Positions 1-7,568 of a stretch of 30,113 bases of DNA are shown here, in pieces. The number at the start of each line of letters is the position of its first letter. Within the stretch, counting starts at the first letter, position 1. Origin of the DNA: Kiloniellaceae bacterium. Lineage in GTDB: Bacteria > Pseudomonadota > Alphaproteobacteria > Kiloniellales > Kiloniellaceae. The stretch spans positions 1-30,113 of the forward strand of contig JAJFGK010000113.1 in the NCBI GenBank assembly GCA_021776195.1, read 5' to 3'. Below the pieces are notes generated by a model. That model saw only the letters and a program-made list of their open reading frames with translations, had not been told where the DNA came from and did not search any database. A program made the position numbers and the translations under genes.

Positions 1-142
1 CGCCGTCATGAGCGCCGTCGGCTACAACCTGCGCCTCATCCTCAAATGGCTGAGGAAACTTTTGTGCAAAATCATCGCCGCAATCTTGGCAGCCATAGTC
101 CCAAAATCAGTGCTCAATCCTGCTTCTTAACAGCGGACGAAT
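1..142 (+). mobile_element. Right end of an IS5-family-like insertion sequence (truncated by window edge)
   Basis: The left edge holds the 3' end of a transposase reading frame, its stop, and about a dozen further bases. After that the sequence matches the start of a VapC45-type toxin gene read from the other strand. The junction is placed near 142 because minus-strand codons from 175 to 143 still read as a normal toxin N-terminus and those beyond do not. The other IS end, the full inverted repeat and any target duplication lie outside the window, so the exact boundary is an estimate to within several bases. Confidence 0.6.
2..130 (+). CDS. Transposase C-terminal fragment, IS5-family-like (partial)
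   Basis: The open frame enters from the left edge and stops at TAA 128-130, giving 42 residues. It contains AVGYNLRLILKWLRKLL followed by a hydrophobic Ile/Ala-rich tail. The A-x-GYN-(F/L)R-x-(I/L)-x-WL pattern close to the stop is typical of the C-terminus of IS5-family DDE transposases. The catalytic core is outside the window, so activity cannot be judged. The reading direction is towards the broken toxin gene, as expected for an element inserted within it. Family assignment rests on this short tail only. Confidence 0.6.
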   Translation, partial: AVMSAVGYNLRLILKWLRKLLCKIIAAILAAIVPKSVLNPAS

Positions 143-175
143 TGGCGATGTGCAGTTATCGAAGAAGACCCTCAA
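107..175 (-). pseudogene. VapC45-like PIN-domain toxin, 5' remnant cut by an insertion sequence
   Basis: A minus-strand frame begins at TTG (173-175), overlapping the antitoxin TGA, and reads L-R-VFFDNCTSP before running into IS sequence and stopping at 107-109. The F-F-D-N-C-T-S-P stretch with its acidic residue matches the beginning of VapC45-type PIN-like toxins, which are normally about 130-140 residues. Only about 11 native codons remain, so no nuclease domain can be made. The overlap with the preceding antitoxin gene is the normal arrangement of such a pair. The start codon could instead be another near-cognate triplet. Confidence 0.65.
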
Positions 176-864
176 GCTGCGAGCCGGGTTTCAATGGAAT
201 CGTGGAACTCAATTGCGCGCCGAACCGAAGAGGGGGGCACAGCATAGGCTGTCGCCGCTCCTTTGACCCCTTCCAGCTTTGCAGCGGCGGCGAGGACAGC
301 GGTGGGCACGCGAGTTTCATAGTCGATCGGTTGCCCAAACGACCTTGTGGGATCCACGACTATCTTCGCAGGCCGTCCAGCCGGCCACCATGCCTTTGGC
401 GCTCCAACCCCATCAAAATCGATGGTCTTGAGAAGAGGATCGACGATCTGTTTGAACACGTACTGCTTGCGGAACAGGTTGAGAAGCCGTTCGCGCTCTT
501 CGCCCCTTTCGTCAGTTTCAATCACGCAAAGAAAGATTTCTCGGCCGTCTGTTCTGAAACGATCTGTGGAGAGCGGGTGGTCTCGATCAAGAAGGTTACT
601 CGCCAGTACAATCGCTGATCTTACCCGTTGGGCGGACAGTCCACTGGCAATGAACGCATTCACCATCCGCACTTCCATGAGGTCTCGAAAGCTCAGGTAA
701 ACGCGGTTGTCATTAAGGTCGATACTTGGACGCCACAGCGGTGCATACTGACGATCATTCGCCTTGTGCCCATGCAACCACCGACGAATTTTCGAGTCCG
801 GAATGCGTAGGAGCTGCGACGCCTCGCTCGGCGTATAGAGGCCGACTCCAATCAATTCTGTCAT
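172..864 (-). CDS. VapB45-like antitoxin (HTH plus DUF433)
   Basis: This 230-residue protein starts at the ATG of 862-864, preceded by AGGAG at 7 bases; an in-frame ATG seven codons upstream has no such site. Residues about 8-35 (YTPSEASQLLRIPDSKIRRW) form a MerR-like helix-turn-helix. The next 50 residues (LSFRDLMEVRMVNAF) resemble the matching linker region. The C-terminal 60 residues (DPTRSFGQPIDYETRVPTAV and on) are a DUF433 antitoxin domain. Length and domain order agree with VapB45 of Mycobacterium tuberculosis (about 239 residues). It should neutralise its partner toxin and repress the operon, but the toxin gene downstream is broken, so it is probably an orphan antitoxin. It may still act as a DNA-binding protein or protect against related toxins. 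Confidence 0.8.
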   Translation of the reverse strand: MTELIGVGLYTPSEASQLLRIPDSKIRRWLHGHKANDRQYAPLWRPSIDLNDNRVYLSFRDLMEVRMVNAFIASGLSAQRVRSAIVLASNLLDRDHPLSTDRFRTDGREIFLCVIETDERGEERERLLNLFRKQYVFKQIVDPLLKTIDFDGVGAPKAWWPAGRPAKIVVDPTRSFGQPIDYETRVPTAVLAAAAKLEGVKGAATAYAVPPSSVRRAIEFHDSIETRLAA

Positions 865-884
865 GGCTGAACTCCTAAACCCCA

Positions 885-913
885 TTTGATTCAGGATCGG
901 CGAAGACTGTCAA
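885..913 (-). promoter_or_regulatory. Candidate promoter of the vapB45-like gene
   Basis: On the minus strand TTGACA (908-913) is followed after 17 bp by ATCAAA (885-890), a perfect -35 and a moderate -10. It lies just upstream of the antitoxin ribosome-binding site, giving a leader of about 15 bases. A TTGTACAA palindrome at 944-951, farther upstream, is a possible autoregulatory site but is short. Confidence 0.45.
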
Positions 914-969
914 GTCGATCATTTTTTTGAACAGATGTGGTGCTTGTACAAACTTAGCCAGCGCCGCCG

Positions 970-1995
970 TCAACCCCAGTCCAGCACCACCTTGCCGGCC
1001 TCGCCCTGGCGCATGGCGGCGAAGCCCTTCTCGAAGTCTTCGGCCGGAAAGCGGTGGGTCAGAAGCGGGGTCAGGTCGAGGCCTTCCTGAATCAGGGCGA
1101 TCATCTTGTACCAGGTCTCGAACATCTCGCGGCCGTAGATGCCCCTGACGGTCAGGCCCTTGAAGATCACCGGGGTCCAGTCGAAGGGCGCCTCGCCGGC
1201 CGGGATGCCGAGCAGGGCGACCTTGCCGCCGTTGTTCATCACCGCCATCAGATCGGCCAGGGCCCGCGGGCTGCCGGACATCTCCAGGCCGACGTCGAAG
1301 CCCTCCACCATGCCCAGGCGCTCCATGACGGCGCGCAGGTCCTCGCTGCGGGCATCGACCGCATGCTCGATGCCCATGCGCCGGGCGAGCTCCAGCCGGT
1401 AGGGGTTGATATCGGTGATGACCACGTGGCGGGCGGCGATCTTGCGCGCGATGGCGGCGGCCATGATGCCGATCGGCCCGGCGCCGGTGACCAGCACGTC
1501 CTCGCCCACCAGATCGAAGGCCAGGGCGGTGTGGGCGGCGTTGCCGAAGGGGTCGAGCAGGGCGCCGATCTCGTCGGGCAGGCCATCGGGCAGGCGGTAG
1601 GCGTTGTGCGCCGGCAGGGCCAGCAGCTCGGCGAAGGCCCCGGTCCGGTTGACCCCGATGCCCTTGGTGTCGCGGCAGAAGTGTTCGCGCCCGGCGCGGC
1701 AGTTGCGGCAGACGCCGCAGACGATATGGCCCTCGCCGGAGACCCGGTCGCCGACCTTGAAGCCCTGCACGTCGGCGCCGAGGGCGACCACCTCGCCCAT
1801 GAACTCGTGGCCGATGGTGAGCGGCACCGGCACGGTCTTTTGCGACCAGTCGTCCCAGTTGTAGATGTGCAGGTCGGTGCCGCAGATCGCGGTCTTCCTG
1901 ATTTTGATCAGCACGTCGTCGGGGCCGTGGCGCGGCGCCTCGACCTCCTGCAGCCACAGGCCTTCGCGGGCCTCGGTCTTGACCAGGGCTTTCAT
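970..1995 (-). CDS. tdh: L-threonine 3-dehydrogenase
   Basis: This 341-residue zinc medium-chain dehydrogenase oxidises L-threonine to 2-amino-3-ketobutyrate with NAD+ in the cytoplasm. Catalytic zinc ligands C38, H63 and E64 ([23 protein letters not shown]) are present. The structural-zinc cysteines are C93, C96, C99 and C107. The Rossmann glycine motif appears as [12 protein letters not shown]. Length and residue spacing equal those of the E. coli enzyme. AAAGGAG lies 7 bases before the ATG. It is 28 bp downstream of kbl on the same strand, so the two form the classical kbl-tdh threonine-degradation operon. It carries no sign of damage. Confidence 0.97.
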   Translation of the reverse strand: MKALVKTEAREGLWLQEVEAPRHGPDDVLIKIRKTAICGTDLHIYNWDDWSQKTVPVPLTIGHEFMGEVVALGADVQGFKVGDRVSGEGHIVCGVCRNCRAGREHFCRDTKGIGVNRTGAFAELLALPAHNAYRLPDGLPDEIGALLDPFGNAAHTALAFDLVGEDVLVTGAGPIGIMAAAIARKIAARHVVITDINPYRLELARRMGIEHAVDARSEDLRAVMERLGMVEGFDVGLEMSGSPRALADLMAVMNNGGKVALLGIPAGEAPFDWTPVIFKGLTVRGIYGREMFETWYKMIALIQEGLDLTPLLTHRFPAEDFEKGFAAMRQGEAGKVVLDWG

Positions 1996-2023
1996 GGCTT
2001 GGCTCCTTTGAATGACACCGGGA

Positions 2024-3211
2024 TCAAATGACCCCCAAGTCCTTGCCGACCGATGAGAAGGCCTCCAGGGCCTGCTGTAAATCGTCCGAAGTGTGACCCG
2101 CCGACATTTGCGTGCGAATGCGGGCCTGGCCCTGGGGCACCACGGGGAAGGAGAAGCCGATCACGTAGATGGCCTTGTCGAGCAGCCGCGCCGCCATCTC
2201 CTGGGCCAGGCGCGCGTCGCCCAGCATGACCGGGATGATCGGATGTTCGCCGGGCACCAGTTTGAAGCCCTGCTTTTTCATACCTGTCCGGAAGGTTGCC
2301 GCGTTATCGTGCAGGCGGTGGCGCAGGTCGTCGCTCTTTTCGATCAGATCGAGCGCGGTCATCGAGGTGGCGGCGATGACCGGCGCCAGGCTGTTGGAAA
2401 AGAGGTAGGGCCGCGAGCGCTGGCGCAGCCAGTCGGTGACCGCGCGCGGCGCCGCCGTGTAGCCGCCGGAGGCCCCGCCCAGGGCCTTGCCCAGGGTGCC
2501 GGTCAGAACGTCGACGCGCGCCTCGACGCCCCAATGCTCGGGCGTGCCGGCGCCGCGCGCGCCCATGAAACCGACGGCATGAGAATCGTCCACCATGACC
2601 AGCGCGTCGTAGCGCTCGGCCAAATCGCAGATCGCCGGCAGGTTGGCGAGGCTCCCGTCCATCGAGAAGACGCCGTCGGTGGCGATCATGCGAAAGCGGC
2701 AGTTCCTGGCTTCCTGTAGGGCGCTTTCCAACGCGTCCATATCGTTGTTGGCGTAGCGCCAGCGCTTGGCCTTGCAGAGACGCACGCCATCGATGATCGA
2801 GGCGTGGTTCAGGGCGTCGGAGATGATCGCGTCCTCGGGGCCCAGCAGGGTTTCGAAAAGCCCGGTGTTGGCATCGAAGCAGGAGGAATAGAGGATCGCG
2901 TCGGCGCAACCGAGGAAGCCGGCAATGCGTTTTTCCAGCGCCTTGTGATCGTCCTGGGTGCCGCAGATGAAGCGCACCGAGGCCATGCCGTAGCCGTGGT
3001 CGCGCAGGGCTGTGCGCGCGGCCGCGATCAGGGCGGGATGGCCGGCCAGGCCCAGGTAGTTGTTGGCGCAGAAGTTCAGCACCCGGCCGCCGCCCTCCAG
3101 GGTGATGTGCGGGCCCTGGTGCGAGGCGATGACACGTTCTTCCTTGTACAGCCCGGCCTTGCGCAGACCCTCGAGTTCGTCGTCCAGGTGGGCCAGAAAG
3201 GCGGTGGTCAT
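2024..3211 (-). CDS. kbl: 2-amino-3-ketobutyrate coenzyme A ligase (glycine C-acetyltransferase)
   Basis: This 395-residue PLP enzyme cleaves 2-amino-3-ketobutyrate with CoA to glycine and acetyl-CoA, the second step after Tdh. The PLP lysine is K242 in [14 protein letters not shown]. The family motifs [18 protein letters not shown] and [12 protein letters not shown] are all present. The start is the ATG at 3209-3211, preceded by GGAGA at 8 bases. The frame is open for 30 more codons upstream, but those lack family similarity and a ribosome-binding site. It is the first gene of the kbl-tdh pair. I see no convincing promoter in the 165 bp separating it from copB. Confidence 0.97.
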   Translation of the reverse strand: MTTAFLAHLDDELEGLRKAGLYKEERVIASHQGPHITLEGGGRVLNFCANNYLGLAGHPALIAAARTALRDHGYGMASVRFICGTQDDHKALEKRIAGFLGCADAILYSSCFDANTGLFETLLGPEDAIISDALNHASIIDGVRLCKAKRWRYANNDMDALESALQEARNCRFRMIATDGVFSMDGSLANLPAICDLAERYDALVMVDDSHAVGFMGARGAGTPEHWGVEARVDVLTGTLGKALGGASGGYTAAPRAVTDWLRQRSRPYLFSNSLAPVIAATSMTALDLIEKSDDLRHRLHDNAATFRTGMKKQGFKLVPGEHPIIPVMLGDARLAQEMAARLLDKAIYVIGFSFPVVPQGQARIRTQMSAGHTSDDLQQALEAFSSVGKDLGVI

Positions 3212-3376
3212 GGTGTTTATCTCCGAAAACTTCCGGTCAACTCGATTTCCGGGCAATTCTCTTATGCGGAGAGGACCTTGGCAATGGCAGCGGTGAATCA
3301 CGGCCGTTAGAGTGGTCGGGATCCCGAAAGAATGAGTGGACCGGTATCGAGGCCATCCCCCTCCTCCAGACAGAGG

Positions 3377-4111
3377 TCAGAACATGATCCGGACCCCGAC
3401 GAGGCCGAAGATCTCATCGACATCCTCGCCTTCGTCCCGCGCGAGATCGGCCGATTCATAGTAGAGGCGCTCATAGAAGACCCCGATGTAGGGCGCGACG
3501 GCGCGGTCGATCAGGTCGTAGCTGAGACGAAGACCGGCCTCGGTCGAGACAAGGCCCGAGGCCACGCCGATCTTCTTGTCGTCCGAAAAGGCGAAATCGA
3601 CCTCCAGGGTGGGGGTCAGAATGATGCGGTTGGTGATCAGGATCTCGTAGTCCGCATCGAGCCGGGCGGCGACGTCGCCGGTCTCGCTGAAGAACAGGTC
3701 GGCATCGAGCTCGACGAATTGGGGCGCCAGCCCCTGCAGGCCCAAGACGCCATAGAGCCGGTCGGGTCCCGCCGGCGCGTCGTAGCGGATACCGGCCTTC
3801 AGGTCGAAGAAGTCGGTGATCATGCGGCGGACCAGGAGCTGATTCTCCAAGGTCTCGAAATCGTCCGATTCGGATGCGTACTCACCCTCGGTCTGCCAGA
3901 AGAGCTTCCATTCGTCGGTGCCGAAGAAAAGATCGCCGTCCCAGGCCAAGACCTGGTTGTCCGGCGAGCCGCGATACTCGAGCTGCTCGAAGGTGGCGCC
4001 ATAGGCGATGAAGGGGCCATCTTGGGCCATGGCGGAGAAGAGGGCCGCCGGGGCCAGGACCCCGGCGAGGATCGCGCTCAGGAACAGGCGCAGACTGGAC
4101 TTTGCCAACAT
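3377..4111 (-). CDS. copB: Outer-membrane copper resistance protein CopB
   Basis: This 244-residue protein has a Sec signal peptide (residues 1-29, cut near SAMA/QD) and ends in a C-terminal phenylalanine, typical of outer-membrane beta-barrels. CopB/PcoB hallmarks include WDGDLFFGTDEWKLFWQTEG, RYDAPAGPDRLYGVLGLQGL, YEILITNRIILTPTLEVDFA and YIGVFYERLYYESADLAR. Plasmid-type CopB proteins often carry a long Met/His-rich N-terminal region. Here that region is absent, leaving essentially the barrel. AGGAGAG lies 5 bases before the ATG, 10 bp after the copA stop, so it is the last gene of the copper operon. Its role is copper sequestration or export at the outer membrane. Confidence 0.92.
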   Translation of the reverse strand: MLAKSSLRLFLSAILAGVLAPAALFSAMAQDGPFIAYGATFEQLEYRGSPDNQVLAWDGDLFFGTDEWKLFWQTEGEYASESDDFETLENQLLVRRMITDFFDLKAGIRYDAPAGPDRLYGVLGLQGLAPQFVELDADLFFSETGDVAARLDADYEILITNRIILTPTLEVDFAFSDDKKIGVASGLVSTEAGLRLSYDLIDRAVAPYIGVFYERLYYESADLARDEGEDVDEIFGLVGVRIMF

Positions 4112-4121
4112 GAACGCTCTC

Positions 4122-5942
4122 CTAGTTCAATGAGGCGGATTGGGGACCGCCTTCGACGATCACCTTGCGGAACATGCCGCTCGCCGCGTGGTAGGAGAGG
4201 TGGCAGTGGAAGGCCCACTGGCCCGGCGCGTCCACTTCGGTCTCCGTATAGAGGGTGGTCCCCGGGGCGACGCTGACGGTGTGCTTGATCGGGTTCCACT
4301 TGCCGTTGCCGTTGTCGAGAATCGTCCACATGCCGTGCAGGTGCATGGGGTGGGTCATCATGGTCTCGTTGACGAACTTAAAGCGGACCCGCTCGCCGTA
4401 CTGCAATCGGATCGGATCGGCGTCGGCGTACTTCACGCCGTTGATCGACCAGATGTAGCGTTCCATGTTGCCGGTAAGGCGCAGTTCGATCTCGCGGGTC
4501 GGTGGGCGCAACTCGTAGAGCGGCTTTTGCGCCTTCAGGTCGGCGTAGGAGAGAAACTTTCCGCCATTGGCGGCCTTGGGCGTCAGCCCGCTGCCCGCCG
4601 CATAGAAGGGATCGGCCTTTTCGCCCATACCCATCTTGGAATGGTCCATGCCCGACATCGTGGTGCCGTCAGCCATGGTGTGAGTGGTGCCATCCGCGGC
4701 GTCCCTGTCCATGGCCATCGTGGAATGATCCATGCCCTGCATCGTCGTGCCGTCGGCCATGGTGTGCATGTCTCCGCCCGCAGCGTCATCGCCCATGTCG
4801 ATCTCGGAATGGTCCATGCCGGCCATCGACCCATGGTCCATACCCGCCATGGATCCATGGGCCATGCCCATATCGGCCATGGTCAGACGCGGCGCTTCGC
4901 GCAGCTCGGGAACCTCCGCTGCCAGGCCCGCGGCCGGGGCCAGGGTGCCCCGGGCATGGGTGGTGCGGCCCATGGTCTCGGCAAAGATCGTGTAGGCGCG
5001 TTCCTCCTTGGGACGGACGATGACGTCGAAGGTCTCGGCGACGGCGATGCGGAACTCATCGACCTTGACCGGCTGAACGTTGTTGCCGTCCGCCTGCACC
5101 ACCGTCATCTGGAGGCCGGGGATGCGAATGTCGAAATAGGTCATGGCCGAGGAGTTGATGAAGCGCAGGCGAACCCGCTCGCCCGGCTCGAAAAGGCCGG
5201 TCCAATTCTGCGCGGGGCTCATGCCGTTGATCAGGGCAGTGAAGCCCTGCACGTCTTCGATGTCGGTGGGCATCATGCGCATCTCGCCCCAGTCGCCGCG
5301 TTCCGACAGCGTGGCCTCGAACCCCTTCTCCTCGACGTCGTCGAGGAAGTCGAAAAGGGTGCGCTGTTTACGGTTGTAGTAGTCCGGGCTCATCTTCAGG
5401 TTCCGCATCACCCGGTGGCCGGAATGCGGGTGCTTGTCGGCTAGTTGGACCACGTACTCGCGGTCGAAGCGGAAGGGCTCGCGCCCCTTGGGCTCGATGA
5501 TGATGGCGCCATAGGCCCCGTCCGGCTCCTGAAAGCCGGAATGGCTGTGGAACCAATAGGTACCGGACTGGGTGATGGGAAAGTTGTAGGTGAAGGTTTC
5601 GCCGGGTGCGATGCCGTCGTAGCTGATGGTCGGCACGCCATCCATCTGGTGCGGCAGGATCAATCCATGCCAGTGGATCGAGGTCGGGTCCTCGAGGTTG
5701 TTGGTGACCTTGATGGTCACCTCCTCGCCTTCCTTGAAGCGGAGGGTGGGTCCCGGCGAGGACCCGTTGAAGCCGACCCCGGTCTTGACGAAGTCGCCGG
5801 TGTCGATCTCGACCGGGTCGACGGTCAGCTCGTAGGCGGCCGCCAGGGAATGCGACACCCCGAGCAGGGCCCAGGCGAAACCGGCGATGGCGGCGGATTT
5901 GAGGACGGTCTGTCCCAGGTGCTTGGCGTGTTGGCTATCCAT
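4122..5942 (-). CDS. copA: Periplasmic multicopper oxidase CopA (copper resistance system)
   Basis: This 606-residue CopA/PcoA-type multicopper oxidase probably oxidises Cu(I) to Cu(II) in the periplasm. All four copper-binding motifs are seen: SIHWHGL, WFHSHSGFQ, HPMHLHGMW and HCHLSYHAASGM, the last carrying the type 1 Cys and axial Met. Three cupredoxin domains are separated by a long Met/His/Asp-rich insert (4620-4884). The ATG at 5940-5942 follows AAGGAG at 6 bases; an in-frame TTG nine codons upstream overlaps the cupredoxin stop but lacks a site. Unusually, the leader (hydrophobic stretch ending SLAAA) has no twin-arginine motif, whereas most CopA proteins are Tat substrates. It is cotranscribed with the upstream cupredoxin gene and with copB. 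It should not be confused with the P-type ATPase also called CopA. Confidence 0.94.
   Translation of the reverse strand: MDSQHAKHLGQTVLKSAAIAGFAWALLGVSHSLAAAYELTVDPVEIDTGDFVKTGVGFNGSSPGPTLRFKEGEEVTIKVTNNLEDPTSIHWHGLILPHQMDGVPTISYDGIAPGETFTYNFPITQSGTYWFHSHSGFQEPDGAYGAIIIEPKGREPFRFDREYVVQLADKHPHSGHRVMRNLKMSPDYYNRKQRTLFDFLDDVEEKGFEATLSERGDWGEMRMMPTDIEDVQGFTALINGMSPAQNWTGLFEPGERVRLRFINSSAMTYFDIRIPGLQMTVVQADGNNVQPVKVDEFRIAVAETFDVIVRPKEERAYTIFAETMGRTTHARGTLAPAAGLAAEVPELREAPRLTMADMGMAHGSMAGMDHGSMAGMDHSEIDMGDDAAGGDMHTMADGTTMQGMDHSTMAMDRDAADGTTHTMADGTTMSGMDHSKMGMGEKADPFYAAGSGLTPKAANGGKFLSYADLKAQKPLYELRPPTREIELRLTGNMERYIWSINGVKYADADPIRLQYGERVRFKFVNETMMTHPMHLHGMWTILDNGNGKWNPIKHTVSVAPGTTLYTETEVDAPGQWAFHCHLSYHAASGMFRKVIVEGGPQSASLN
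4620..4884 (-). repeat. Met/His-rich degenerate repeat inside copA
   Basis: Within CopA, short repeats of the types HGSMAGMD, M-x-GMDHS-x-M and HTMADGTTM occur. At least two HTMADGTTM blocks and four GMDH motifs lie in about 85 residues. These are presumed Cu(I)-binding methionine clusters. The DNA shows matching imperfect direct repeats (ccatggtgtg, ggtccatgcc), so the stretch may vary in length between strains. Confidence 0.85.
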
Positions 5943-5965
5943 GGCGCTCTCCTTCCGAGGGGCGT

Positions 5966-6556
5966 TCAACTGCCGCTGGCGGGTTTGTCGAAGGCAATTT
6001 CGCCCATCATCCCGGCGTCGTAGTGGCCGGGCACGTTGCAGGCGAATTCCAGACCTGTGGTGGCGGTGAAGCGCCAGATGAGTTCCTGGGTTTGGCCCGG
6101 TTCCACCAAGACGGTGTTGGGGTCGTCGTGAGCGTGGCCCGACATGCCCGCTCCGTTGTGATCCATCTTCATCATCTCGTGGTCGATGCCGGTGGCTGTC
6201 AGCATGCCATGTTCCATCATGGTCATCATTTCCGCCTGATGGGCGACGTGCATGTCCGCTGTTCCGATATTGAATTCGTGCAGAAACTCGCCCTCGTTTT
6301 TGATCACGAAGCGCACCGTTTCGCCGGCGAGAAGCACCAGGTTTTCCGGCTCAAAGTAGTTGTCCACCATCACGATCTCGATCGTCCGGGTGACCTCGGA
6401 GCCATCGCCGGGTCCGCCGAAATCCACGGCGTCGGCCTGGCCATCGGCATGGCCGTGATTTTTGTCGTGCGTGCCGCCGGCGAAGACCGGACTGGTAGCG
6501 GTCAAGGCGACAGCGGTCGCGAGGGCGAGAAGCGTCTTGGAAAGGTTGAGGTGCAT
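5966..6556 (-). CDS. Periplasmic cupredoxin with Met/His-rich insert
   Basis: This 196-residue protein has a Sec signal (residues 1-26, SPVFA/GG), a short His-rich stretch (THDKNHGHADG) and one cupredoxin fold. Likely type 1 copper ligands are H93 (FLHEF), C173, H178 and M183 (FACNVPGHYDAGMM). Between the first His and the Cys lies an insert of about 45 residues rich in Met and His (EMMTMMEHGM, HEMMKMDHNG), suited to Cu(I) binding. It resembles the plastocyanin-like proteins found in cop operons and probably carries copper to, or electrons from, CopA. The ribosome-binding site is AGAGGA, and its stop lies 24 bp before the copA ATG, so the two are co-translated. The name is not fixed in the family, so none is given. 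Confidence 0.85.
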   Translation of the reverse strand: MHLNLSKTLLALATAVALTATSPVFAGGTHDKNHGHADGQADAVDFGGPGDGSEVTRTIEIVMVDNYFEPENLVLLAGETVRFVIKNEGEFLHEFNIGTADMHVAHQAEMMTMMEHGMLTATGIDHEMMKMDHNGAGMSGHAHDDPNTVLVEPGQTQELIWRFTATTGLEFACNVPGHYDAGMMGEIAFDKPASGS

Positions 6557-6706
6557 AACCTAAGTCCTCTGTTTCATAAGCAAGGCTTGGGCCTACAGGG
6601 AGCAGGCGTCACGCTGCGTCGGGCGCAGGGCAATCCTGGGGAGAAACCATCCTCCCGGAGCCGATAATGGGGGCGCGTTCGAGGCCGGGTCGATCGGAGA
6701 TGGTGC

Positions 6707-6725
6707 CTGCCGAAGTGACCGGCAG
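6707..6725. other. Small hairpin in the leader of the cupredoxin gene
   Basis: CTGCCG (6707-6712) and CGGCAG (6720-6725) are perfect complements around a 7-base loop. There is no following T-run on either strand, so it is not a standard terminator. It lies in the 288-bp gap (6557-6844) between the first two cop genes, where I find no further gene. It could tune read-through or mRNA stability; this is a guess. Confidence 0.35.
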
Positions 6726-6844
6726 AGCAGGTCCGGTTGACCGTCGAAGCTGGTCTCCTTGGACCGTGACTAAGTGCACCTACCCGCAGGAACCCGGGCG
6801 TTGAGGCCGCAGGATTCCGACGCGATCAGGAACGCATCAGGCGA

Positions 6845-7207
6845 TCAGGCGCGAATTCGGGGTGGGGGTGGGTCGAAGGGGTAGACCCGGTGGCGAACTG
6901 CCGTGAAATGCGGCTGCAGCATCTCAACGGAGGCATCGCGGGCCGGCTGTTCCGTCGGCGTTTGAACCAGGGGATCGAAATGGTGGACGCAATCGCCGTG
7001 GGATTTGAGCGTGCCGCCGTCGTGGTTCGATGCAGGCTGTTCCGTGTCAAGCATCAGACAAAGGGAGCCGAAATGACCATGGCCCGAGTTCTCGCCGGAT
7101 CCCGCATGGACCGCGTGAGGATTGACGGCCAGAAACAAGACGGCGAGCAGGGCCAGCATCCGGCCCGTCTCGGTCGCGTGTCTCATGATGCCGCTCGTCA
7201 AGTCCAT
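6845..7207 (-). CDS. Small secreted Cys/His protein heading the copper operon (unknown function)
   Basis: This 120-residue protein starts at the ATG of 7205-7207 (AGGA about 10 bases upstream). An N-terminal membrane-spanning signal (MLALLAVLFLAVNPHAVHA) is followed by a periplasmic part. Two cysteines (C50 in GSLCLML, C73 in GDCVHHFD) and clusters of histidine (GHGHF, NHD, HGD, VHHF) could bind metal. The tail is proline/arginine-rich (FDPPPPR). I do not recognise a named family. Location directly after a CueR-like promoter and ahead of cupredoxin-copA-copB suggests a periplasmic copper-binding or copper-sensing accessory. The frame could also begin at a TTG 24 codons upstream, but that would start inside the promoter. 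Confidence 0.65.
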   Translation of the reverse strand: MDLTSGIMRHATETGRMLALLAVLFLAVNPHAVHAGSGENSGHGHFGSLCLMLDTEQPASNHDGGTLKSHGDCVHHFDPLVQTPTEQPARDASVEMLQPHFTAVRHRVYPFDPPPPRIRA

Positions 7208-7244
7208 CGTCGCCCGATCCTGCGATCCGATTCGGTCTCGCAAA

Positions 7245-7275
7245 GAGATGGGTGCTTCCCCCGGTGGAAGGTCAA
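7245..7275 (-). promoter_or_regulatory. CueR-like MerR-family operator/promoter of the copper operon
   Basis: On the minus strand TTGACC (-35, 7270-7275) is followed after a long 19-bp spacer by CATCTC (7245-7250). Inside the spacer lies a dyad CTTCC-ACCGGG-GGAAG (7255-7270). E. coli copA, the known CueR target, has the same TTGACCTTCC start, a 19-bp spacer and a GGAAG right half. MerR-family activators characteristically work on such over-long spacers. The expected transcript start (about 7238) falls some 30 bases before the first gene. The dyad gap is 6 bases rather than 7 and the -10 is weak. No cueR gene is in the window, so this is a strong candidate only. Confidence 0.55.
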
Positions 7276-7568
7276 GCAATAAAAGTGCGATTCACACCTT
7301 GGTGACTCGAAAAACGCTCCTGCGCTCCTGCGGCCAGGTCAGCGCGACGCCTGTACTGAGCTATCGTTACTCTGGCGAAGTTAAGTTCAGAGCAGGTGAA
7401 AGCTGTGATGACGCTGGCCTCCGAAGCATCTCTCCCAAACTGAACACTGGTGCCACCCGGGAGGGCGGTTGGCCTGGAACGCGACCTTGGATTCAAAACC
7501 CCTCAACAGGGCCGGGCAAAGCCGCTATGGTCGGCGCCCCTGCTGTCCCTATCACCGAAAGGCCTTAC

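Noticed and set aside
917..935. Terminator at the T-run near 921-928
   Set aside because: No stem precedes the T-run on the plus strand, and tdh is transcribed the other way.
875..1957. Alternative minus-strand frame through tdh
   Set aside because: It is an Arg/Gly-rich frameshifted reading of the dehydrogenase; the zinc ligands exist only in the other frame.
4620..4884. Frameshift or low-quality sequence in copA
   Set aside because: The repeated DNA keeps one frame throughout, and the Met/His composition is expected in copper proteins.
7122..7568. N-terminal extension of oligopeptidase B
   Set aside because: It would run antisense to the small copper-operon gene and its promoter, and the residues show no propeller or family similarity before the ATG at 7569.
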